A DNA stretch of 64,000 nucleotides from Dokdonella fugitiva (GCF_004342425.1 NZ_SLWQ01000007.1:212091-276090); one strand, 5' to 3'. Counted from the first letter of the stretch, positions 56,618 through 64,000 are shown. Notes: a model not told the origin generated them from the letters alone. Made by a program: numbers and translations.

Positions 56618-58147
56618 ATGACGCTCTACGCCTCCGAACTCGCCGCGCGCGACCTCGCCGTGGTCTGGCATCCGTGCACGCAGATGCACGACCACGAAAC
56701 CCTGCCGATGCTGCCGATCGCGCGTGCCGAAGGCGCGTGGCTGTACGGCCACGACGGCCGCCGCTGGCTCGACGCGGTGAGCTCGTGGTGGACCTGCCTG
56801 CTCGGCCATCGCCATCCGCGCATCGTCGCCGCGCTCAAGGACCAGCTCGACCGCATCGACCACGTGATGCTCGCGGGCTTCACGCACGAGCCGGCGGTGC
56901 AGCTGGCCGAGGAACTCGTGCGCATCGCGCCGCGGGGTAACGGCTCGCCCGCGAGCGTGTCGTCGCTGCACCGGCACTCGCAAACCCACGGCGTCATTCC
57001 CGCGGAAGCGGGAATCCATTTTCCAGGGGATCCGCATAGCACCATGGATGCCCGCTTTCGCGGGCATGACGTCGGGGCGGGACATCCGCCCGTCGCCATC
57101 GATGGCGATCGCTCCCTGCAGCGCGTCTTCTACGCCGACAACGGCTCCAGCGCGATCGAAGTCGCACTCAAGCTCTCGTTCCACTACTGGCGCAACCGCG
57201 GCCGCGGCGAGCGCACGCGCTTCATCGCGCTCACCGGCGGCTATCACGGCGAGACGCTCGGCGCATTGTCGGTCACCGACGTCGCGCTGTACCGGCACAC
57301 CTACGCGCCGCTGTTGCTCGAACCGATCTTCGCGCCGTCACCGGATGCGTACGAGGCCGAACCCGGCGAAAGCGCCGCCGCGTGCGCCAGGCGCCGCCTC
57401 GATGAACTGCGCGCGATCCTCGAGCGCCACGCGCACGAATGCTGCGCGATCATCGTCGAACCGCTCGTGCAGTGCGCGGGCGGCATGCGCATGCACGATG
57501 CGTCGTACCTCACCGGCCTGCGCGCGCTCTGCGACGAGTTCGACATCCACCTGATCGCCGACGAGATCGCGGTCGGCTTCGGCCGCACCGGCACGCTGTT
57601 CGCGTGCGAACAGGGCGGCATCGTGCCGGATTTCCTCTGCCTCTCGAAGGGCCTCACGGGTGGCACGCTGCCGCTGTCCGCGGTGCTGACGACGGCGCAT
57701 GTCTACGACGCGTTCTACGCCGAATACTCCGCCGGCAAGGCGTTCCTGCATTCGCACAGCTACACCGGCAACCCGATTGCCTGCCGCGCCGCGCTCGCGA
57801 CACTCGCGGTACTGCGCGACGAACCCGTGCTCGAACGCAACCGCGCACTCGCCGCGCACCTCGACGCGCGCCTCGCACCGCTCGCCGACCACCCACACGT
57901 CGCCGACGTGCGCCGCAGCGGCATGATCGCCGCGATCGAGCTGGTCAAGGACAAGCGCACGCGCGAACCCTTCCCCGCCGCCGAACGCCGCGGCCTGCGC
58001 GTATACCGCCACGGTCTCGCCCACGAAATGCTGCTGCGCCCGCTCGGCAACGTCGTCTACTTCATGCCGCCGTACTGCATCACGCCGGAGGAGATCGACC
58101 GGATGGTCGCGGTTGCGGCGGAGGGCATCGACGTCGCGCTGCGCTGA
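56618..58147 (+). CDS. bioA: Adenosylmethionine-8-amino-7-oxononanoate transaminase with in-frame repeat insertion
   Basis: A 509-residue PLP aminotransferase of biotin synthesis. Conserved blocks are VWHPCTQMHDHE, SSWWTCLLGHRHPRI, FYADNGSSAIEVALK, GGYHGETLGALSVTD, the PLP Asp in LIADEIAVGFGRTGTLFACE and the Schiff-base Lys344 in LSKGLTGGTLPLS. Family length is about 430-450. The surplus is 59 residues between RIAPRG and LQRVFYADNG (about 56938-57114), which contain a palindromic element. The frame is kept and all catalytic motifs are intact, so the enzyme may still work. It starts 43 bases from gspG, divergently. Confidence 0.93.
   Translation: MTLYASELAARDLAVVWHPCTQMHDHETLPMLPIARAEGAWLYGHDGRRWLDAVSSWWTCLLGHRHPRIVAALKDQLDRIDHVMLAGFTHEPAVQLAEELVRIAPRGNGSPASVSSLHRHSQTHGVIPAEAGIHFPGDPHSTMDARFRGHDVGAGHPPVAIDGDRSLQRVFYADNGSSAIEVALKLSFHYWRNRGRGERTRFIALTGGYHGETLGALSVTDVALYRHTYAPLLLEPIFAPSPDAYEAEPGESAAACARRRLDELRAILERHAHECCAIIVEPLVQCAGGMRMHDASYLTGLRALCDEFDIHLIADEIAVGFGRTGTLFACEQGGIVPDFLCLSKGLTGGTLPLSAVLTTAHVYDAFYAEYSAGKAFLHSHSYTGNPIACRAALATLAVLRDEPVLERNRALAAHLDARLAPLADHPHVADVRRSGMIAAIELVKDKRTREPFPAAERRGLRVYRHGLAHEMLLRPLGNVVYFMPPYCITPEEIDRMVAVAAEGIDVALR
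56992..57071. repeat. Palindromic repeat inserted in bioA
   Basis: An 80-base element with 28-base imperfect inverted arms (25 of 28 match): 56992-57019 begins CGTCATTCCCGCGGAAGC, and 57044-57071 ends GCTTTCGCGGGCATGACG. Each arm also folds on itself (CCCGC...GCGGG). Read in frame it gives the peptides VIPAEAGIH and MDARFRGHD, the translation typical of a dispersed proteobacterial repeat usually found between genes. Confidence 0.85.
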
Positions 58148-58179
58148 GCGAGCCGGACCCGATCCACGACACTCACCCG

Positions 58180-58270
58180 AAGGCCGAATACACGACTGCA
58201 ACCGCACCGCTTGCCAGAAGCGAAATCACTCGGTCACTTGCAAGGGGAGTCTATACACACATAGTTAGAC
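58180..58270 (-). other. attC-like half site / left inverted arm
   Basis: Read on the minus strand: GTCTAAC (58270-58264, an R-Y-Y-Y-A-A-C core), 12 bases, then a 72-base arm starting GACTCCCCTTGCAAGTGACC and ending at 58180. The same layout, with the same 12-base spacing and 70 of 72 arm positions matching, occurs at 63906-63995 in the opposite direction. It lies 28 bases after the stop of the leftward 137-residue gene, where the attC of a cassette would be. No second core is seen before bioA, so the site is incomplete or belongs to another element type. Confidence 0.55.
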
Positions 58271-58297
58271 CGTTGCGCGACGCAAGAGCTCGAAGTC

Positions 58298-58711
58298 TTA
58301 GTCCAGATCAGCGTGATGCACGAGATGCACGCCAGAGGGATTCGTGATTTCAACCAGCACGCCGCGCTTGAGATGAGAAGCCCATTGCTCAATGTCGTAG
58401 CCTTCGACGCTGGTTCGCGAATCTACAACGACTACAACGCGCCACAGGCGACCTGACTCCGAAGGCACAAGGACGACTGCGGGGCGGACGCGTGTAAGGG
58501 GAATCAGGGTAAGGACGTTACGATGATATTCCTGACATCGAGTGATCACATGACCAGCGAAAATAACGCGTTCAATGATGAGTTGAAATGTCTCATGCCT
58601 AATCCATACAACCATGCGACCGACGCGAATTGCTACAATGTCTGCGAGGATAGAGCCAACGATATCAAGAAAAGGCTGCTTCCCTGTGTTGCGAGGGGCG
58701 ACTACAATCAT
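58298..58711 (-). CDS. Orphan protein, possible integron cassette gene
   Basis: A 137-residue frame with much lower GC than its surroundings. The C-terminal half looks like a real folded protein: RPAVVLVPSESGRLWRVVVV then EGYDIEQWASHLKRGVLVEI. The N-terminal half is rich in Ile/Val and less convincing, so the true start may be further in. No family is recognised. Its stop is followed by an attC-like core on the same strand, which suggests a mobile cassette. A small opposite-strand frame at 58523-58747 is the competing reading. Confidence 0.5.
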   Translation of the reverse strand: MIVVAPRNTGKQPFLDIVGSILADIVAIRVGRMVVWIRHETFQLIIERVIFAGHVITRCQEYHRNVLTLIPLTRVRPAVVLVPSESGRLWRVVVVVDSRTSVEGYDIEQWASHLKRGVLVEITNPSGVHLVHHADLD

Positions 58712-58743
58712 ACGCCTGACTGTATGGACCAGAGGCCAACAAA

Positions 58744-59247
58744 ATGACGGCCGTATTGGTAGGGCTCTCGAAGCTGGTGGCCATCGGCCTGATGGCGGCT
58801 GATGGTCGTCGGCTCAGTGTTTCTGTATACATGTCGTGTTTTGAGAATAGACCGGCTATGGAATTTGGAATTGAAAATTTGACGGATCGGCGTGTGGGTA
58901 TTCCGGATTCCTTCGCGCCTTGGAACTACAAAGGCAACGGGATGAGCTTGCGGCTTGTCTTCAAGGGATCGCGCGATAGTCTTCTTGCAGGGGATGCGGT
59001 TAAGGAGAGCAACCGCAAGAGGCCAGCTCAAGCCAAAATTTGGCTGGGTGCGAGGTCGAAGGTCACGCATTATGTGAAACTCTCTGAAATGTTTGGCGAT
59101 ATCGACGAGGCACTTGCCGGTCGTGCCGCTGACCTAATTTGGGAGTACAGCTATCCACCAGGATTTGGCGTACCAAGTGATGTCATCGATCTTGGAGGCT
59201 GGTCAGTGGATAGTGCTCGCGTCAAGAAGTTGTGTAAGGAGAACTAG
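58744..59247 (+). CDS. Orphan protein with low GC, unknown function
   Basis: A 167-residue frame starting MTAVLVGLSKLVAIGLMAAD, with LSVSVYMSCFENRPAMEFGI and ENLTDRRVGIPDSFAPWNYK, a pattern that suggests a beta-sandwich-like fold, then LVFKGSRDSLLAG and HYVKLSEMFGDIDEAL. Codon use is AT-richer than the neighbours, indicating recent transfer. It is divergent from the 137-residue gene by 32 bases. No family is recognised. Confidence 0.6.
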   Translation: MTAVLVGLSKLVAIGLMAADGRRLSVSVYMSCFENRPAMEFGIENLTDRRVGIPDSFAPWNYKGNGMSLRLVFKGSRDSLLAGDAVKESNRKRPAQAKIWLGARSKVTHYVKLSEMFGDIDEALAGRAADLIWEYSYPPGFGVPSDVIDLGGWSVDSARVKKLCKEN

Positions 59248-59326
59248 GAGTTCCGTTTAGCTTTCTACCCCTCGCACCAATGGGGACGGAGTGGATCACC
59301 CCGAGTTTCTCGGACAGTCCGGGAAC

Positions 59327-59417
59327 AAAGGGGACGGAGGAACTATCCGTTTGAATCCTTCAAATCAAAGGGGACGGAAGAAACAAAGGGGACGGAGGAA
59401 TTATCCGTTTGAATCCT
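59327..59417. repeat. AAAGGGGACGGAGG tandem repeats
   Basis: Two 33-base copies, 59327-59359 and 59385-59417, differ at one base. Both read AAAGGGGACGGAGGAA, then a one-base variant, then ATCCGTTTGAATCCT. A shorter copy AAAGGGGACGGAAG lies between them at 59367, and a related TGGGGACGGAG at 59281. The second copy is translated as the end of the methyltransferase. Confidence 0.8.
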
Positions 59418-59995
59418 CCGCGATCGCCTCGGATTAGAACTACGCGACGCTTCCTCCGCCGATCGATCCGATCTCCTTCGTCCGCGGCGCAGAGCACTAG
59501 GCGGTAGTCGCCCGACTCGCCATGTTCCCAGTCCTCACCCTCGCCTTCGCGCAAGGACGCAAGGAAGAGCCCGCCCGGATGCAACGCGCCGGCGATCTTG
59601 CGCAGCACCTCGTCGAAGCGTGCGCGCTCGACATGCTGCAGCACGCATAGCGCGACGACCGCGTCGTACGGGCCCGGCAGCGCGTCCTCGACTACGTCGA
59701 GCGCCGCCACCGCGTGACCGCGCTCGGCGTGGAACGCGCGGAACGCGCCGGCTGCATCGGTGCGATCGACCGCGACGCCGAGCGTCTCGAGGAAGTCCGC
59801 ATCCCAGCCGGGACCGGAGCCGATCTCGAGCGCGCGCGCTCCGCGCGACAGGCCATCGGCAAGGCGACGCAGCGCGGCCTCGCCGACACCGGCAGGAACG
59901 CGCTCCACCGCGGCGGCGTAATCTCGCGCGCAGTTCTCGTAGCCTGCGATCGTGCGGCGGTTCGCATCGCCGGCGTCGGCTGTCGATGTCGCCAT
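59360..59995 (-). CDS. SAM-dependent methyltransferase, C-terminally altered
   Basis: A 211-residue class I methyltransferase. It begins MATSTADAGDANRRTIAGYE, with the SAM motif ARALEIGSGPGWDADFLETL, VAALDVVED and ALCVLQHVERARFDEVLRKI, ending the Rossmann core at GALHPGGLFLASLREG. A strong GGAGG precedes the ATG. The last 19 residues (GGFKRIIPPSPLFLPSPLI) are encoded by the tandem repeat, and the usual final beta-hairpin is missing or replaced. The original 3' end appears to have been lost at the repeat. Confidence 0.82.
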   Translation of the reverse strand: MATSTADAGDANRRTIAGYENCARDYAAAVERVPAGVGEAALRRLADGLSRGARALEIGSGPGWDADFLETLGVAVDRTDAAGAFRAFHAERGHAVAALDVVEDALPGPYDAVVALCVLQHVERARFDEVLRKIAGALHPGGLFLASLREGEGEDWEHGESGDYRLVLCAADEGDRIDRRRKRRVVLIRGDRGGFKRIIPPSPLFLPSPLI

Positions 59996-60297
59996 GTCGC
60001 TCCTCCGATGATGGGGTCGGGTGCAGAGAGGCTCGTTCGTCGAGCGGAATCCAGAGGGAAACCCTCCTTCGCCCGTACGCGGACGGAACGTCTCGCAATG
60101 GGGTTCGAGGATCGTGCATCCGCGACGCGCAGGCCGCTCGCTGGCAGTGCGTCGTCCCGATCGCGGCATTGGTGTCGTGAATCGCCGACACGTGGCCGCG
60201 ATGCTCGAATACAGCGTAGCGTCGTGCGGCGATCTCGAACGCGACGAGCTCGTTCGCATGGAGCCTTCACGCAGGCGTGTGACCACGGGTTGGGCCC
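59996..60297. other. Intergenic stretch, nothing recognised
   Basis: Open frames exist on both strands but carry no ribosome-binding sites or familiar protein sequence. It should contain the promoter of the methyltransferase. No hairpin or repeat of the families found elsewhere in the window was seen. Confidence 0.45.
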
Positions 60298-60519
60298 TCA
60301 GGATTTGACCACGGGCTCGGCGTCCGGTGCGCGATCCGACGACGGCTCGGCGGACGAGGCGTGGATCGCGGGGACCGCGCAGCACGCCGCGGCGCCGCCC
60401 GGGCCGCGGCCGAGTGCCCAGAGTACGAGCAGCAGCACGATCAGCACGCCGGCGATGGTCCAGGTCCAGCGCGCGTGGCTGCGCTCGGCGCGAAGGTCGT
60501 GCGGCGCGGGCGCGGTCAC
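60298..60519 (-). CDS. Small single-span membrane protein
   Basis: A 73-residue protein starting at a GTG that overlaps the stop of the upstream HHH gene. One transmembrane helix (WTWTIAGVLIVLLLVLWALG) is followed by a periplasmic tail with a Cys-Cys pair and many Ser/Pro/Glu. It may be the remnant of a longer envelope protein. Function unknown. Confidence 0.6.
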   Translation of the reverse strand: MTAPAPHDLRAERSHARWTWTIAGVLIVLLLVLWALGRGPGGAAACCAVPAIHASSAEPSSDRAPDAEPVVKS

Positions 60520-61046
60520 GGGCCGACCTCCGGATCGATGCCACCGATGAGTTCTTCCTGCAGCGCCTTGAGTTCGCTCCAGCGGTTGTCGGCCGCGAGC
60601 GCGGCCTGGCGTGCCCAGGTCGACGGATTGGCGAAACGGAAGTACGGACCGCCCTGTTCGAGGATCGCGTTCATGCGCTCGGGATCGAGTGCGGCGAGCG
60701 CGGCGAAGCCGTTCACGCCGTGCGAGCGCAGCAGTTCGTCGAGCTTGGGGCCGATGCCTTCGATGATCGTGAGGTCGTCGGCGTGCCGCAGGTTGAATCC
60801 GGCCGCGCGCGCGGCGCCGACGTCGATGAGGCGCGCATGCGATACCGGCGCATGCGATGCGGGCGGCTCGTCGATCGGGGGCGGCGGTGCCGGCGACGGC
60901 GTTGGTTCCGGCAACGGCGCGGCGACGGCAGGCGGCACCGGGGCCGAGGTGCGTCGCACATGTCGCTGCAGCAACCAGTTCCCGAGCCAGCCGAGCAGCA
61001 GGCCGAACAGGAACCACCAGAGGCAGCACGCCAAGACAGCCATCAT
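60516..61046 (-). CDS. Membrane-anchored helix-hairpin-helix protein
   Basis: A 176-residue protein. An N-terminal Trp/Leu-rich helix (CLWWFLFGLLLGWLGNWLL) is followed by a Pro-rich linker (LPEPTPSPAPPPPIDEPP) and a C-terminal HhH domain, DDLTIIEGIGPKLDELLRSHGVNGFAALA, of the DUF4332/HHH_5 kind. This layout is common in proteobacterial proteins of unknown role. GAGGAG precedes the start. It is translationally coupled to the 73-residue gene. Confidence 0.75.
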   Translation of the reverse strand: MMAVLACCLWWFLFGLLLGWLGNWLLQRHVRRTSAPVPPAVAAPLPEPTPSPAPPPPIDEPPASHAPVSHARLIDVGAARAAGFNLRHADDLTIIEGIGPKLDELLRSHGVNGFAALAALDPERMNAILEQGGPYFRFANPSTWARQAALAADNRWSELKALQEELIGGIDPEVGP

Positions 61047-61231
61047 GTCGCTCCTCGGCCGCTTCGGGGAGAACGCGTTCCATCACTGCAACGCTCCATC
61101 GCCGCAATGTACTCCGCCACGAGGCCTTCGAGCGCGGACTATCGGCGGCCCGCCTCGCGCGGTACTGTGGACATTCAGCGTGGGTATGGTGAGCATCCAC
61201 GCTTTCGCCCGTTTCACGTTCCGGAAATTCC

Positions 61232-61966
61232 ATGCGCATTCCCCGTATCTACGTTCCGCAACCGCTGCATCCCGGTCGCGAGGTGGATTTGCCGGTGCAG
61301 GCGGGCGAACACATCGCGCGCGTGCTGCGCCTCGATCGCGGCCATCCGTTGCGCCTGTTCAACGGCGACGGCTGCGAGTTCTCGGGCGAGATCGCTTCAC
61401 TCGCCAAGCGCGCGGTCAGCGCGCGCGTGCTCGAGCCCGTGGCGAGCGCGGACCGCGAGAGCCCGCTGCGCATCACGCTCGGCCAGGGCGTCGCGCGCGG
61501 CGAGAAGATGGACTGGATCCTGCAGAAGGCGACCGAACTCGGCGTCGCACGCATCGTGCCACTCGTGACCGACCGCACCGAGGTGAAGCTCGACGCCGAA
61601 CGCGCCGAGCGGCGCGTCGCTCACTGGGAAGCCGTGCTCGCCTCCGCCTGCGAACAGTGCGGCCGCAACCGCCTGCCCGAACTCGCAGAACCGATGAAGC
61701 TCGGCGACTGGGCCGCCTCTCTCGGCGAAGAAGCCGGGCTGCGCCTCGCGCTCGACCCGCGCGGCGACGCCGACGCACGCACGCTCGACCCGGGCACGCG
61801 TGCAACGCTGGTCGTCGGCCCGGAAGGCGGGCTGTCCGAACACGATCTCGCGACGCTCGCGCAGGCGGGTTTCCGCGGCCTGCGCCTCGGCCCGCGCATC
61901 CTGCGCACGGAGACCGCCGGGCTCGCGGCACTCGCCGCGCTGCAGGCGATCCACGGCGACCTCTGA
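61232..61966 (+). CDS. rsmE: 16S rRNA (uracil-1498-N3)-methyltransferase
   Basis: A 244-residue SPOUT methyltransferase that modifies U1498 of 16S rRNA. Signatures are the N-terminal PUA-like part (RVLRLDRGHPLRLFNGDGCE), QGVARGEKMDWILQKATELG, PLVTDRTEVK, ACEQCGRNRLPEL and the knot region VVGPEGGLSEHD then LRLGPRILRTETAGLAALA. A core gene; it separates the left orphan genes from the integrase. Confidence 0.95.
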   Translation: MRIPRIYVPQPLHPGREVDLPVQAGEHIARVLRLDRGHPLRLFNGDGCEFSGEIASLAKRAVSARVLEPVASADRESPLRITLGQGVARGEKMDWILQKATELGVARIVPLVTDRTEVKLDAERAERRVAHWEAVLASACEQCGRNRLPELAEPMKLGDWAASLGEEAGLRLALDPRGDADARTLDPGTRATLVVGPEGGLSEHDLATLAQAGFRGLRLGPRILRTETAGLAALAALQAIHGDL

Positions 61967-62269
61967 CGCCACGACGCTGCCGGGTCGAGCCGAAGACGCT
62001 GGCCCCCGGCTTTCGCCGAAACAACGAGCGTGAGTTGCTCCTGCTCGCTCGCTCCTGCTCCGCTCTACCAGGTCCCTCGGCGCCGGCGGGAGTCGCGAGA
62101 AAAGACCCGAAGGGTGCGCGCGATGGATCGCGCGCAGTGCACCGTCAGCGCGGGGATGCGCTCCGGCGGATCGCTCTGCCATCCCGCCGATGACGAAGCG
62201 CGATGTCGGAAATTCGCGCAGCCGATCCGCACCCGATACGCTGCGCCGGTCGTTTCGTGGACGAGCCAC
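61967..62269. other. Intergenic stretch, nothing recognised
   Basis: The 303 bases between the convergent rsmE and the integron integrase hold no convincing gene. GAGCGTGAGTTGCTCCTGCTCGC could pair weakly as a hairpin. No attC core (RYYYAAC with GTTRRRY) was recognised. Confidence 0.4.
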
Positions 62270-63231
62270 TCAATCCAGCGGACTGACGACGCCGCGTCCA
62301 CCGCGATTCAACACGTGCGTGTAGATCTGCGTCGTCGACACGTCCTTGTGGCCGAGCAATTCCTGGATCGTGCGCAGGTCGTAGCCGCCTTCGAGCAGGT
62401 GCGTCGCAAAGCTGTGCCGCAGCGAATGGGCGCTGAGCGGTTTCGTGATCCCGGCGACCTGGCGTGCACGGGCGAGCGCGCGCGCGAGGACCGCGTCGTC
62501 GAGATGATGGCGCCTCTCCGTGCCATCGAGCGGATCGCGCGATCGTTGCGCCGCTGCGAAGACGAACTGCCAGCCGAACTCGCAGGCCGCCCGCGGGTAC
62601 TTGCGCGCCAATGCATGCGGAAGTCGCGTTGAGCCGCGACCGTCGGCAAGGTCCAAGGCGTGCAATCGGCGAGAACGCTCGATCTCGCGCTGAAGCGATT
62701 CGATCAGCGAGCGCGGCAGCACCGTGCGACGGTCCTTGCCGCCCTTGCCGTCGCGCACGAGGATCTCATTGCGCGCGAAGTCGATGTCCTTCACGCGCAG
62801 GCGCAGGCATTCCATCAGCCGCATGCCCGTACCGTAGAGCAGGCTCGCGAGCAACCAGGTGCGCCCGTCCATCACCGCGAGCAACCGGCTTACTTCGTCC
62901 TTCGACAGCACCACGGGCAGACGACGCGGACGCTTCGCGCGCACGACGTTGTTGAGCATGGCAGGTCGATGCGCAGCACCTCCCGATACAGGAATAGGAT
63001 GGCCGACAGCGCCTGGTTCTGAGTGCCCGCCGCGACGCCACCTTCCGTCGCCAGCGAAGTGAGGAACGCCTCCACCTCCGCGGCACCGAGTCCGCGCGGA
63101 TGCTGCTTGCCATTGGCTAGGATGAATCGGCGGATCCACCCCAGATATGCCTGCTCCGTGCGCAAGCTGTAGTGTTTGAGCCGCATCCTGCGTCGAACGT
63201 CATCCAACAGGCGCGGCGCCCGCGATGGCAT
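62270..63231 (-). pseudogene. intI: Integron integrase, split by a frameshift
   Basis: Two frames make up one tyrosine recombinase. The N-terminal part (63231 to about 62960) has [20 protein letters not shown] and the SAM-like core-binding domain. The rest (about 62961 to 62270) starts [15 protein letters not shown] and has the catalytic Arg in [30 protein letters not shown] and Tyr in [26 protein letters not shown] is the insertion domain found only in IntI integrases. The frames join at LRIDLP, where one base appears missing around 62960. Either the gene is inactive or the base is a sequencing error. It points away from the cassette, as in mobile and chromosomal integrons. Confidence 0.9.
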
Positions 63232-63439
63232 CGAGCCACCCGTTACGCCCCTGTTTCCGAATGCGTAATCCATTACGCCCTCAGCTCGTGGATGTTGCGC
63301 GGCAGTGTCGTTGCTGCAGCCAGCTGCCCGCGATCGGCCAGGTGATTGATTGCGCGTAGGAAAACGGCTTGACCGGCCGCCCGTCAACCATCACGATGCC
63401 GTGCAACGCTCCGCTTGCGGGGTCTAATTGTAGTTAGGC
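63232..63439 (+). other. Probable attI region ending at a GTTAGGC core
   Basis: The 200 bases between intI and the first cassette are where attI should be. The junction core GTTAGGC (63433-63439) fits the G-T-T-R-R-R-Y crossover consensus, and the cassette gene begins 28 bases later. No RYYYAAC partner is seen upstream, consistent with attI rather than attC. The area may also contain the cassette promoter. Confidence 0.6.
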
Positions 63440-63466
63440 GTCACAACCATCAACAGGGAGGCTCAC

Positions 63467-63904
63467 ATGAAGGTACAAGAACAAGATCAGTATCACGGCA
63501 TCGCGCTCACGCAAATCGTTGAGCACAAGTCGTTCAAGGCGCTCAATCGCTGCTCGGAGCATTACGGACACTACATGGTCAATACTGACCGCGAAGTTTT
63601 TATCAAATACCGCAAGACGGGCAACGGCTCTTGGCAATTCGTTTTTCAGCCTCAAGAGCTCAAGGCTATCAAGGCTGCCATGGCATCAAAGTCTGATGTC
63701 TTTGTGTGCCTTGTGTGCGCACGCTCTACGGTCTGCGCATTGACTGAGGATGAGATCAATACGCTTATCGATGTCGGTAGCGCAGCAAGCCAGAGCATCA
63801 CCATTACTGTTCCGCCAAACTCTAGCTGTCGTGCTCGGGGATCGGCCGGCTCTCTAAAGGGCACCATTCCTCACAACTCGTTTCCAAACAAGCTGTTCGC
63901 GTGA
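63467..63904 (+). CDS. Integron cassette protein, unknown function
   Basis: A 145-residue protein encoded in the first cassette. It begins MKVQEQDQYHGIALTQIVEH, is followed by ALNRCSEHYGHYMVNTDREV and VFIKYRKTGNGSWQFVFQPQ, and has Cys residues in VCLVCARSTVCALTEDEINT. A clear GGGAGG lies before the ATG. GC content is far lower than the host average. The first 110 residues look like a compact alpha/beta fold; the remaining tail is Ser-rich. No family is recognised. The stop is followed after one base by an attC-type core. Confidence 0.75.
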   Translation: MKVQEQDQYHGIALTQIVEHKSFKALNRCSEHYGHYMVNTDREVFIKYRKTGNGSWQFVFQPQELKAIKAAMASKSDVFVCLVCARSTVCALTEDEINTLIDVGSAASQSITITVPPNSSCRARGSAGSLKGTIPHNSFPNKLFA

Positions 63905-63905
63905 C

Positions 63906-64000
63906 GCCTAACAATTCATGTATGGACTCCCCTTGCAAGTGACCGAGTGAGTTCGCTTTGGCAAGCGGTGCGGTTGCAGTCGTGTATTCGGCCTTGCGGT
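63906..64000 (+). other. attC-type site (5' part) / right inverted arm
   Basis: GCCTAACAATTCATG starts as a classical attC 5' end, then a 71-base arm (63925-63995) from GACTCCCC to GGCCTT follows. It is the inverse of the arm at 58180-58251, with one substitution and one indel. The remainder lies outside the window, so a matching GTTRRRY core cannot be checked. Confidence 0.6.

Noticed and set aside
58523..58747. 74-codon rightward frame overlapping the orphan gene at 58298-58711
   Set aside because: It lacks a ribosome-binding site and has a less protein-like composition than the opposite frame, although the choice is not certain.

Overview
The window looks like a chromosomal segment from a high-GC gammaproteobacterium, most likely of the Lysobacterales (Xanthomonadales), perhaps near Rhodanobacteraceae. 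The supports are strong G/C bias at third codon positions, a type II secretion operon ordered G-H-I-J-K-L-M-N, an AmgK/MurU pair, a HutD protein, abundant GTAG-class REP elements and an integron. The taxonomic call is inference from gene content, not from a marker gene.

Layout: (1) 1-8.6 kb: the start of a secreted BNR-repeat protein, an amino-acid permease, a two-subunit molybdenum hydroxylase (IorA/IorB type), a HAD-UbiA fusion prenyltransferase, a TonB-like membrane protein and a hydrolase. (2) 8.9-14.4 kb: an EF-G-like GTPase, a membrane protein, then a REP-associated tyrosine transposase inside an array of about ten BIME units, and an EamA exporter whose stop codon lies in the last unit. 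(3) 14.4-28.6 kb: ordinary housekeeping genes, including two glutathione transferases, glnS, pirin, a sulfotransferase-like protein, dimethylargininase, LysE and GNAT proteins, an M20 peptidase, a PLP-dependent lyase with an adjacent Lrp regulator, ComEA, a SET protein and HutD. (4) 28.6-33.5 kb: an iron-uptake cluster (TonB-dependent receptor, PiuC hydroxylase, PepSY protein) with a Fur-box-like site at each end. (5) 33.5-36 kb: a two-component system. (6) 36-43.9 kb: a tightly overlapping suf operon read leftwards (regulator, sufB, secreted protein, methyltransferase, sufC, sufD, sufS, sufU-GNAT fusion), with a Rieske ferredoxin downstream. (7) 43.9-49.6 kb: a serine hydrolase, cell-wall recycling kinase and uridylyltransferase, VOC protein, mazG, cysQ and nudE. 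(8) 49.9-56.6 kb: hisN and the type II secretion genes gspN to gspG. (9) 56.6-58.1 kb: bioA carrying an in-frame palindromic insertion. (10) 58.1-64 kb: an integron-associated region with AT-richer orphan genes, a methyltransferase with a repeat-encoded tail, an HHH membrane protein, rsmE, a frameshifted integron integrase, a probable attI junction and one cassette. Near-identical 72-base inverted arms flank it.

The main theme is small repeats that have entered or border genes. A palindromic element adds about 59 residues to BioA. GGGAATGG-type elements supply the leader peptides of two T2SS pseudopilins. REP elements supply the stop codons of two transporters. A tandem repeat supplies the last residues of a methyltransferase. 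The most unusual locus is the split integron at the right end. No CRISPR array, phage, rRNA or tRNA gene was recognised.
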